The notes under the pieces: generated by a model
The model's database searches: none
Seen by the model: only the letters and a program-made list of their open reading frames with translations
Told to the model about the DNA's origin: nothing
Made by a program: the position numbers and the translations under genes
NCBI GenBank assembly: GCA_030592655.1
Contig: JAUVIQ010000001.1
Location: 1 to 59,356 of the forward strand
Length of the DNA: 59,356 nucleotides
Direction: 5' to 3'
DNA from: Planctomycetales bacterium
Lineage (GTDB): Bacteria; Planctomycetota; Phycisphaerae; SM23-33
Shown: in pieces, positions 48,726 to 56,276 of the stretch
How the letters are laid out: each line of letters opens with the position of its first letter
How positions within the stretch are numbered: position 1 is the stretch's first letter

Positions 48726-51700
48726 CTCTCAGCGCCGATAATATCTCCCCGCGCAATGCCGACGCGGTCGCCAGATATATCCACAATATCCCCCCGCAGG
48801 CCACTGCTGCAAGCGTCAGCAGCAGCGAAAGACCGGGCACAGCGCCGCCGGATGAACGAAGCACGGGTATAACCGCCACAAAACCGGACAACGAACCGCA
48901 CAATAAACCCATCGCCAGCAGGACAGAATGTTCGTAAAGCACCATCCGATATAGCACGGACCTGGAGAATCCCACAGCCTGAAGCAGCGCCAATTCGCCC
49001 CGGCGCTCCAACACATTCCGCAACACCACCACGCCAAGCCCCACGCTTCCCAACAGCAGCCCAAGTGAGCCCAAGGCCTGGAATATCGAAAGATAAGTAT
49101 TGCGAACGGCGTAAAAAGCGGCCAGCCTGTCGGTCGTCGGAGTCAATTCCAGACCGACGTCGGCGAGGCCGGGATCGGCGGTAAGCGTCCGTGTCAGGCT
49201 TTCGACCTCGCTGGGTGGGGCGTCTATCAGGAACGCGCGATAGCCGCTTTCGGAACCGAAATGCCCGGTGAAATTCCGCTCGGAAATTATCAGCCCGCCC
49301 TGAAGAATCGACCCTGCCAGCGCGCCGACCAGACGAATCCGAAATGTTTTTCCCCGCTCGTCGGTGTAAGCGAGCGTATCGCCGACGGATTTGCCCAATG
49401 CCCAGACGATAGTAGCCTGGTCGGCGACGGCGGGGGTCGCGCCGTCGGTCTCTATGCGGTTCAGAAGCCGCCACGGATCGTCGGTTTTTCCGATGGTCTT
49501 CGCGAAGGTGAACCGCCCACGCAGTTGTCCGGGTTCGACGCCCATAATCCTCGGCCTTTGCGGACGGTTGAGGTTGAGGCAGCTGGCGTCGTCGCCGTCG
49601 TGGATGCGGAACCGGACGCCTTCGGTCTCGTCGAGGTCGTCCGGAACCGGCAGCGCGCTCTCGCCGTACAGTGCGAACCCGCCGGTCGGCGAGGAAGATT
49701 TTCCGGTGTCCGTAAGGGGGTTTTTCCGATTAGCGCCGACAGCGACGATAAGAAAAACCCCGCACGCCAACAGCGCCACCGTCGCAAGCGACCGCCCCGG
49801 CCGACGGCCTGTATTTCGCATAGACAGACCGGCCAGTGTCATTTCCACAGAACGTGATAATCTTGATATCCACGCACGGACAAATGCCAAAGAGCCAATG
49901 AGCAGAACAGCGCCGGCCGCGAAGAAAACCGTCGGTGCATATCTGTCGTTCCCTGCGCTCACCGCAAGTATCGCAACCGCTGCGCCCACCGCAACCAAAC
50001 CGAACCATAAACCGAAATGTCGGGTGGCACCTTCAACCGGAGCGGAGCGGAGGTTGTGGGTGCTGGATGAACTGTGGAGCAGAGCACCCACAAGCTCCGC
50101 TTCACTTCGTTTCGCTCCGCTTGAAGGTGCCACCCGACCGCCGGTGAGCAACTGCCTTGCCGATAATGTCATCTGGCCTCGAAGCGTTATCCACATCGCC
50201 GCCAGCGCAATCAGCACGCCGGAGACACCTCCGACGGCAAGCGTCATCGGCTCGACGCCGAAGCGGATTGTCGATGTCCCCGCCGCTGCACCGGTCCAGA
50301 CGGTTCCCAGACCAAGGATAATCGCCTTTGTGTACATCAGCCCGGCAAACGTACCGATAACGCCGCCGATTAACGCCAGAACTCCACCTTCAGCCAGCAT
50401 CAGCCGGCGCACCTGGCCAGGCCTGAAGCCCATCGCCAGAAGCGTACCGACCTGCTCGGACCGCTGCTGGACGCCGAAGACGAACAGCAACCCCACCAGC
50501 AGCGCCGCCGATGCCATCAGGAAGAAACTCATCCCCAGGAACAGCGAACCAAAGTTCAGCGATTTTTTACCGGCGGCCACGGCTTCAGCGCGGACAGGGC
50601 GGAAGAACAGGCCCACCGATGCAGGATCAATCTCCGCCCGAAGCATGTCGCCCCGTACCCGGCTCGATACGGTGGACAGCGGGAAACGAATCGCCGTCAG
50701 GCCACCGAAGCGATTGGACCACATTTTCTTACCGGCCCGAAGTGTGACGAAGGCTTTGGGCGTGCCGCCGTAGCGGTTCCAGTAATCTTCGTCTTTGTCT
50801 CTGACCCTGCGCGGGTCGAAGTATTTCCCCGGCTTCCAGTCTTTGCAGTTTTTGACGCCGGTGATGCCGGGGAATTTCGGCATCAGTTCCCTGTCAGCAT
50901 CGCGTACATCCATCGAAGTGATGCGGCGAACGCGAAATTTACTTGTGCGAGTCTGAAGTTTCCGCGTCGGAGAGATAACGAAATACTCAAGTTCAATCTC
51001 ATCGCCGACCTTCGCTTGCAGATCGTCGGCGAGCCACTTGTTGATATTAATCTCATCGTCTTTGATGTCGAACGACAAACCGGGATGCTCTAAGCCCAGG
51101 GGTTCGAATCCCTGGGTTTCTTCTCGATTACCGAGCGGTCCCATCGCCGTTACCATCGAGTAAGGCGTCTTACGTTTTCCGCATCGAATTTCAGTAACGA
51201 AATATGTCAGTATGCCGTCGGCAGAGGGAATGATTTTCTTCGCCGCCTGCTCGACGGGATGCTCAATGAACACGCGGTCCGTGCGAAACTCGCCGTAACC
51301 GCCGGGTAATTCTCGCACTTCCAGTTCGGCGTCGGCGAGTTTCCAGTGCTTTCGCATAGCAGCGCCGGCCGACTTGGGATTTATTTTCGCGCCCTTGCCG
51401 AGAAGGAGCATATTCGCTCGCCCGGGGCGGTCTATCGCAGACTGTAATATCTCCAGCGGGACGAAAGCCGTCATTGGTGCGACCTGTTCCGCCCGGAGGC
51501 TGAAGCGTCCGAATTGGGATTCCGAAGCAACGGCTTTGACGGTCAGTCGCATCGCAACGGCGGTTTCGGCATCGCCCGACATTGGTGCATCGTTCGGCAT
51601 CAGGCCCGGCTTGCGGATGCGAAGGACGATACTGTCGCCGGGGCGAACGCCGAGCCTCCGGGCAAGCGGTTCGTTCAGGACAACCTCGCGGCTGGCCTTG

Positions 51701-52080
51701 CCGTCCAGCAGGACGTCTGCGCCCCCCAGGCGCCAGAACCGCTTATCGACTCCGAGGACACCAAGACGGTTGGCACGGGTATGGGTTTCGGAGTTGACGG
51801 CTGTGGCGTTCAGGTGAATTACCGGCGCGGCGCCGGCGTCCAGTTCGCCGGCGATCTCGTCGGCCAGTTCGGCGCGGAAGAACCTTTCCGGTGAAGCGAC
51901 GGCGAGAGTTACCTCTCCAAGGCGGCGTTCGGCGACGGCTTCGAGACTGAACTTCACCGAATCGCCGACTGCCAGCGCGCCGACCAGAACGGCCGTTCCG
52001 ACCGCGACGCCCGCGACGACGCCCAAATGCCCGCGCAGATAAAATCGCAGGCTGCGAAATATCAGCCTCCAGGTCGTCAT
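48718..52080 (-). CDS. ABC transporter permease, FtsX/MacB type, with REP-derived insertion
   Basis: A 1120-residue permease with an N-terminal helix (GVVAGVAVGTAVLVGALAVG), a large extracytoplasmic domain (about 40-510), three helices typical of FtsX (FLMASAALLVGLLFVFGVQQ, GGVIGTFAGLMYTKAIILGL, and a third near 620-640), a second extracytoplasmic domain (about 760-980), and a final FtsX core with LLQAVGFSRSVLYRMVL. Between two helices, residues about 649-687 (VAPSSGAKRSEAELVGALLH and onward) come from a 114-bp palindromic element inserted in frame. The ATP-binding partner overlaps its start by ATGA. LolCDE- and MacB-like systems export lipoproteins or peptides; the cargo here may be the neighbouring envelope proteins. 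Confidence 0.92.
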   Translation of the reverse strand: MTTWRLIFRSLRFYLRGHLGVVAGVAVGTAVLVGALAVGDSVKFSLEAVAERRLGEVTLAVASPERFFRAELADEIAGELDAGAAPVIHLNATAVNSETHTRANRLGVLGVDKRFWRLGGADVLLDGKASREVVLNEPLARRLGVRPGDSIVLRIRKPGLMPNDAPMSGDAETAVAMRLTVKAVASESQFGRFSLRAEQVAPMTAFVPLEILQSAIDRPGRANMLLLGKGAKINPKSAGAAMRKHWKLADAELEVRELPGGYGEFRTDRVFIEHPVEQAAKKIIPSADGILTYFVTEIRCGKRKTPYSMVTAMGPLGNREETQGFEPLGLEHPGLSFDIKDDEININKWLADDLQAKVGDEIELEYFVISPTRKLQTRTSKFRVRRITSMDVRDADRELMPKFPGITGVKNCKDWKPGKYFDPRRVRDKDEDYWNRYGGTPKAFVTLRAGKKMWSNRFGGLTAIRFPLSTVSSRVRGDMLRAEIDPASVGLFFRPVRAEAVAAGKKSLNFGSLFLGMSFFLMASAALLVGLLFVFGVQQRSEQVGTLLAMGFRPGQVRRLMLAEGGVLALIGGVIGTFAGLMYTKAIILGLGTVWTGAAAGTSTIRFGVEPMTLAVGGVSGVLIALAAMWITLRGQMTLSARQLLTGGRVAPSSGAKRSEAELVGALLHSSSSTHNLRSAPVEGATRHFGLWFGLVAVGAAVAILAVSAGNDRYAPTVFFAAGAVLLIGSLAFVRAWISRLSRSVEMTLAGLSMRNTGRRPGRSLATVALLACGVFLIVAVGANRKNPLTDTGKSSSPTGGFALYGESALPVPDDLDETEGVRFRIHDGDDASCLNLNRPQRPRIMGVEPGQLRGRFTFAKTIGKTDDPWRLLNRIETDGATPAVADQATIVWALGKSVGDTLAYTDERGKTFRIRLVGALAGSILQGGLIISERNFTGHFGSESGYRAFLIDAPPSEVESLTRTLTADPGLADVGLELTPTTDRLAAFYAVRNTYLSIFQALGSLGLLLGSVGLGVVVLRNVLERRGELALLQAVGFSRSVLYRMVLYEHSVLLAMGLLCGSLSGFVAVIPVLRSSGGAVPGLSLLLTLAAVACGGILWIYLATASALRGEILSALRGE
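50022..50135. repeat. 114-bp palindromic element inside the permease gene
   Basis: Same element as 44014-44126: identical 15-bp ends and inner arms, with a different tip. Its length is a multiple of three and it contributes 38 codons to the permease without a stop. The encoded stretch is polar and lies in a loop between membrane helices. Confidence 0.93.
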
Positions 52081-52772
52081 TTCAGACTATCTTTCTCGAC
52101 GAGCACGCCGTCGGTCAGTTCGAGCATTCGGTCCATCCGGCCGGCAAGGTCTGTCGAATGCGTTACGACGATCAACGCAGTTCCTTCTTCGCGGTTCAGT
52201 TCGACCATTAGTTCGGCGAGGTTATCCGAGGCGGCCTGGTCCAGCGAGCCTGTCGGCTCGTCGGCAAGCAGCAATTTCGGGGCGTTGATAAGCGCTCGAA
52301 CGACGGCGACTCGCTGGCGTTCGCCGCCGGAGAGTTGCCCGGGACGATATGAAACTCGCCCGGTAAGCCCGACCCGCTCCAGCAGCCTTTGGGCCCGCTC
52401 GGCAGCGCCGTCCCGGTCAGTTACAAGCGTCGGTACGAGGACATTTTCCAGAACAGTGCATTGCGGCAGAAGATGATGGAGTTGGAAGACGAAGCCTATT
52501 TGCCGGCTTCGGATGGCTGCGAGGGATTTTTCATCCTGTTGCGAGAGGTCCTGACCGTTCAACATTACCCGCCCGGAGGTGGGCTTATCCAGCGAACCGA
52601 TGATATTCAGCAGCGTGCTTTTACCCGAGCCGGAAGGACCGACAATCGCCACCGACTCGGCGGCATCGACCTGAAGCGAAAGACCCTTGAGAACCTCCGT
52701 CGCCGAAGCGATACCGGGAGAATCGTAACGTTTGTATATGTCAGTCAGTTCCAGAAGCGGGTTGGGCGACAT
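52077..52772 (-). CDS. ABC transporter ATP-binding protein (LolD/MacB type)
   Basis: A 231-residue ATPase that powers the FtsX-type permease. Walker A is VGPSGSGKSTLLNIIGSLDK, the Q-loop follows in IGFVFQLHHLLP, the signature is LSGGERQRVAVVRALI, Walker B is LLLADEPTGSLDQ, and the switch His is in VVTHSTDLA. The 'F-Q-x-H-x-L-L-P' form is characteristic of LolD. ATG 52772 with AGGA upstream is chosen, since the longer start overlaps the preceding propeller gene. It overlaps the permease by ATGA. Confidence 0.95.
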   Translation of the reverse strand: MSPNPLLELTDIYKRYDSPGIASATEVLKGLSLQVDAAESVAIVGPSGSGKSTLLNIIGSLDKPTSGRVMLNGQDLSQQDEKSLAAIRSRQIGFVFQLHHLLPQCTVLENVLVPTLVTDRDGAAERAQRLLERVGLTGRVSYRPGQLSGGERQRVAVVRALINAPKLLLADEPTGSLDQAASDNLAELMVELNREEGTALIVVTHSTDLAGRMDRMLELTDGVLVEKDSLK

Positions 52773-52788
52773 GATTTTATCCTGATTG

Positions 52789-54015
52789 TCATTTTGGTCC
52801 GAAGGCATATACCGTCCCGTCCTCGCTTCCGACGATAATCGCCGAACCTGCCACGGCGGGCGAAGCCGTTATTGGCTGTCCTACTTCATAAGACCATAAT
52901 TTGGCTCCATCCGAAAGTCTCAGCAGGTACAGCCTGCCGTCGTCGCTGCCGACGACGACCTTGTCGCCGCAGACGACGGGGGAACTATCAACATTGCCGC
53001 CGGTCCTGAAGACCCAAACCCGCTTTCCGGTTTTACGGTCGATGCAATGGACCCACTCATCCTGTGAGCCGAACACGACGTAATCGTCCGTTACCGCCGG
53101 CGATGAAAAGACCGGGCCGTCCATATCATCGTACCGCCAGAGGATTTTGCCGGACAAGAGGTCCACGCAGACGATCTCGTTGTCGTAATGACCGACATAC
53201 GCCCGACTGCCCACTATCGCCGGCGAAGAGACGATGGGAGCATCGACCTCGATACTGCGCGAGAATGTGCCGTCGGCGATGTTGACGACATAGAGGCAAC
53301 TCCCACAGTTTCCGAAGACAGCCTTCCCGTCGGCCAGGGCGGGAGCGCCGTTTATAAATTGTTCCGTCTCGTATGCCCAGACGCCTTTACCGTCGGATGC
53401 GTCCACGCAGTGCAATTTTTTGTCGTAACTACCGAAGAGTATCCACGTTTTACCGGATGCGATGCGGACCCGGTTGGCTGAACCGAGGATTTGTCCGCCG
53501 GCTTTGTATTTCCATTTTTCACCGCCCGTTTCAGCGTCGATGGCGTAGAGAATCGAATCGGTCGAGCCGACCAGGACCATTCCGTCGGCGAGGATCGGCG
53601 GCGCTTCGATCTCCCCGCCGGTCGGGAATACCCAGACTCTTTTCCCGTCGAGCAGGTTGAGGGCATAGACGTTCGAATCTGCCGAAGCGACGAACACCTT
53701 CCCGCCGCCGACGGCGACCGACGATTTGACAAGCCCGTCAGTGTGGAATACCCAGATGAGTTTGAATGAATCACCGAGATTGCCCCCGGCGATACCCCGC
53801 AGCGCCTTTCCGCCGCGAAATATCGGCCAATGCGCGTCGGCGACGTCGGCCGGTGCGAAACTCCCGCCGCCCGGAGCGTCGCGAACGGGCCGGCTGGCGA
53901 CTGGAGCGGTCGTCGTTTCGGCGTCCGGGCCGAACGAACCGCTCATCACAACTATCGCCCACGCCGCAACGCCGACAACAACCGCAAGGATTATCTCTAT
54001 CGAAACGGACTTCAT
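52789..54015 (-). CDS. membrane-anchored PQQ-like beta-propeller protein
   Basis: A 408-residue protein, first gene of the compact operon. One anchor helix (IILAVVVGVAAWAIVVMSG) and a linker precede a regular propeller starting at HWPIFRGGKALRG. Blades are very uniform, such as VYALNLLDGKRVWVFPTGGE, LHCVDASDGKGVWAYETEQF, VHCIDRKTGKRVWVFRTGGN and LYLLRLSDGAKLWSYEVGQP, giving seven or eight. It resembles BamB in fold, though BamB is a lipoprotein. ATG 54015 is chosen; no strong ribosome site is seen. Confidence 0.85.
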   Translation of the reverse strand: MKSVSIEIILAVVVGVAAWAIVVMSGSFGPDAETTTAPVASRPVRDAPGGGSFAPADVADAHWPIFRGGKALRGIAGGNLGDSFKLIWVFHTDGLVKSSVAVGGGKVFVASADSNVYALNLLDGKRVWVFPTGGEIEAPPILADGMVLVGSTDSILYAIDAETGGEKWKYKAGGQILGSANRVRIASGKTWILFGSYDKKLHCVDASDGKGVWAYETEQFINGAPALADGKAVFGNCGSCLYVVNIADGTFSRSIEVDAPIVSSPAIVGSRAYVGHYDNEIVCVDLLSGKILWRYDDMDGPVFSSPAVTDDYVVFGSQDEWVHCIDRKTGKRVWVFRTGGNVDSSPVVCGDKVVVGSDDGRLYLLRLSDGAKLWSYEVGQPITASPAVAGSAIIVGSEDGTVYAFGPK

Positions 54016-54026
54016 TGCTAACACCG

Positions 54027-54134
54027 GTAATTTGTAATTGGTAATTCGTAATTCGTAATTGGTGATTCGTGATTCTTAATTGGTAACAGAGCGTCGGTTT
54101 TTTTTACTAATTACCAATTACGAATTACCAATTC
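54027..54134. repeat. inverted pair of heptamer arrays
   Basis: Eight 7-bp units at 54027-54082 (GTAATTT, GTAATTG, GTAATTC, GTAATTC, GTAATTG, GTGATTC, GTGATTC, TTAATTG) and four at 54107-54134 (CTAATTA, CCAATTA, CGAATTA, CCAATTC) that are complementary to them. The 24-bp gap has a run of T. On RNA this forms a long stem-loop between the prepilin-type gene and the first propeller gene of the operon, and might act as attenuator or transcript boundary. Confidence 0.88.
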
Positions 54135-54891
54135 ACGGATTGAGCAGATCGGCGTATTCGAAGATTTCGTCTATACGTGGAAAAAGCGCCGGTTCGTCTC
54201 CGCTTCGCATCGTCATAGCGTCATTCGTGTTCGGAAAAATGGCGGCATGACCGGCAGCGAAACCTACGGAGACCTTCTCGGCATTGTGATTGACGCGTGT
54301 GTACCACGGCATGAACGGAATCTTCATCCGGCTGTTCATATCAAGAATCAGCGCGGTAACGCGATTACCCTGCGCATTGACGCCGAGGTCGTCGATGCAT
54401 CGACCGAAGTCTTCGGTTCCCGTTGCCCGCGCGTCGAGTTGACGGTACGAGTACGAGCTGTGAGCCGGTTCGCCGGAGCGCTCCTGAATCTTTACCAGGT
54501 CTTTTGCCGGTTCGTCCGAGTTATCGCTGGGGCAGAAGAGTATCTGCGGCTGGGGAAGGTACTTTTCCAGCAGCACGCCGTGCGCGTCGTAGGTTTTTCG
54601 GACGTCGCCGATCCAAATCCTGTGCGTCGCGACGTCGCAGATACGCGGACGGAATCCCGGCGGCGCGAGCATCAGTTCCGAATCAGGCCCGGTGGGAATC
54701 TTATCGTTCTCTTCTGTGGCGTACATTGCAATCGCCCGCAATTGCCCGCCGACGTTGGTTACGCAGATCGTCTGACGTGCAAGTTCCTTGGCCTTTCCGA
54801 GCGTCGGTAAAAGAATCGACACAAGCAGCGTGATAATCGCCACAACAACCAATAATTCCACAAGCGTGAACCCACGACGAGAAACCGACAT
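54133..54891 (-). CDS. prepilin-type N-terminal methylation domain protein
   Basis: A 252-residue pseudopilin-like protein. Its start SRRGFTLVELLVVVAIITLL is a type IV prepilin/type II secretion signal, with cleavage before Phe and the Glu at position 5. After the helix (VSILLPTLGKAKELARQ) the globular part has LRAIAMYATEENDKIPTG, LFCPSDNSDEPAKDL and a final GFAAGHAAIFPNTNDAMT, the DUF1559/'H-x9-D-G'-type layout common in Planctomycetota. It lies between propeller genes in the same orientation. A role in surface display is inference. Confidence 0.88.
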   Translation of the reverse strand: MSVSRRGFTLVELLVVVAIITLLVSILLPTLGKAKELARQTICVTNVGGQLRAIAMYATEENDKIPTGPDSELMLAPPGFRPRICDVATHRIWIGDVRKTYDAHGVLLEKYLPQPQILFCPSDNSDEPAKDLVKIQERSGEPAHSSYSYRQLDARATGTEDFGRCIDDLGVNAQGNRVTALILDMNSRMKIPFMPWYTRVNHNAEKVSVGFAAGHAAIFPNTNDAMTMRSGDEPALFPRIDEIFEYADLLNP

Positions 54892-54896
54892 CCGTT

Positions 54897-56264
54897 TTAC
54901 TCCTTACCTATGCACCAGAGATTCTTGTAGCCTCGAATATAAAGGCGTTTGCCCCGGAATACGGGCGAGGAGCGGAACGTTTCCAGTCTGTTCCTGGCCA
55001 CTTCCTCGTATTCCCGTCCGGGTTTCAGCACGACGGTTCTCCCGTTGTCGCTGCTGACGTACAGATATTTACCGGCCAGTGTGATACTCGGGTAGGGCTT
55101 CCCTCCAAGACGGAGATTCTTCGTATAGACGACCGACCCGTCCTTTGAGTCGATAACGCTGAAGATACTCCCTTGCGTAACCGCATAGACAAGCCCTTGA
55201 TGCAACACGGGCGAAGCATAGTATCGGTCCTTCTTCAATGTTGCCCGCCAGAGAGGTCTGCGGCTTATTTTCTCGGAGGCGTCTTTGGGTAGTTTGAAAA
55301 CCTCGGACTTGGTCTGGATGAAATACGCCTTGTCGCTGTCAATAATCGGCGTGTTATATTTCAGTCCCGGCAGGCGATTGGTCAAAACCTCCCCGTCGGA
55401 GATGCGAATAACGCTGCCGCTGGAGTTAATTACTACGTCGGTCCGTCCGATTTTTGCGTGAACCAGCGAACCCCAGCATTGCCTCGCCTTGGCCTGCCAG
55501 AGAATCTCGCCGCTTTTCGCATCAAGAGCGAAAAGACCGATTATGTGAACGAGCAGTTTATCGCCTACCAGCAGGGGCGAGGCGCTGTGCCCGTATCCTT
55601 GCGTGGGCTTTTCTATCAACTTTATCCACTTGCGGTTTCCGGCCAGGTCGTAACATGCCGCTACGCCCGTACCGAAAAGCACATAGACGTGCTTACCGTC
55701 GCTGACCGGCGTGCTCGATGAGTATCCGTTGGTCTTGTGGGCCTTGGGCATGCGATACTTCGTAAAGGGCTTCATCTCGGCCTTGAGCGCCCGAATCTGT
55801 TTGTTCAGATTCTGGATTTTCTCTTTCAGTTCCGCGTCCTTTGGGGACTTTCCCAATTGGCGACGCGCCCGGCGACGCGAAAGGTCGAGCGGGGCGATTT
55901 TTCGGGAAATGGCTTCTGCTTTTGTGTTGTCGCTTTTGGCTTTGGCGGCTCCGGCTGCATCCAGCATGTCGAAATAGGTGTTCGTCCTGGTCCAGAAGAT
56001 TTTCCCGTCGGCGAGGTTGACGCAGACAAGCGTGGTCGGCTCGGAGCAGACGAAGAGTTTGTTACCGACGATTATCGGCGTGGCGTTGCTCCAGGAGGGC
56101 ATGGGCGTCTTCCAGACGATATTGGCGTCGGCCGACCATTTCATCGGCGGCGCAGCGGCGGGATACTTGCCCGTCCCGTCAGTCCGCCAACCGACCGGCC
56201 CGGCATGGGCCAAAGAAAAGATGATGAGCAGACATACAAGGCAAGTCAGAAACACTGTTCTCAT
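54897..56264 (-). CDS. exported PQQ-like propeller protein with coiled-coil insertion
   Basis: A 455-residue secreted protein (signal VFLTCLVCLLIIFSLAHA). The propeller begins at WRTDGTGKYPAA and WKTPMPSWSNATPIIVGNKL. A charged helical insertion at about 105-155 (AKSDNTKAEAISRKIAPLDL, then LKEKIQNLNKQIRALKAEMK) interrupts the first blades and probably forms a coiled coil. Later blades include LFALDAKSGEILWQAKARQC and IFSVIDSKDGSVVYTKNL. The insertion is unusual for the family and may be a docking or dimerisation element. It lies 5 bp upstream of the prepilin-type gene. Confidence 0.83.
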   Translation of the reverse strand: MRTVFLTCLVCLLIIFSLAHAGPVGWRTDGTGKYPAAAPPMKWSADANIVWKTPMPSWSNATPIIVGNKLFVCSEPTTLVCVNLADGKIFWTRTNTYFDMLDAAGAAKAKSDNTKAEAISRKIAPLDLSRRRARRQLGKSPKDAELKEKIQNLNKQIRALKAEMKPFTKYRMPKAHKTNGYSSSTPVSDGKHVYVLFGTGVAACYDLAGNRKWIKLIEKPTQGYGHSASPLLVGDKLLVHIIGLFALDAKSGEILWQAKARQCWGSLVHAKIGRTDVVINSSGSVIRISDGEVLTNRLPGLKYNTPIIDSDKAYFIQTKSEVFKLPKDASEKISRRPLWRATLKKDRYYASPVLHQGLVYAVTQGSIFSVIDSKDGSVVYTKNLRLGGKPYPSITLAGKYLYVSSDNGRTVVLKPGREYEEVARNRLETFRSSPVFRGKRLYIRGYKNLWCIGKE

Positions 56265-56276
56265 TGTTTTTTTTCC

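Noticed and set aside
51092..51119. Possible tRNA
   Set aside because: Only a T-arm-like hairpin is present, its loop is eight bases with a five-bp stem, no anticodon or D arm is found at the right distance, and it lies in a permease gene.
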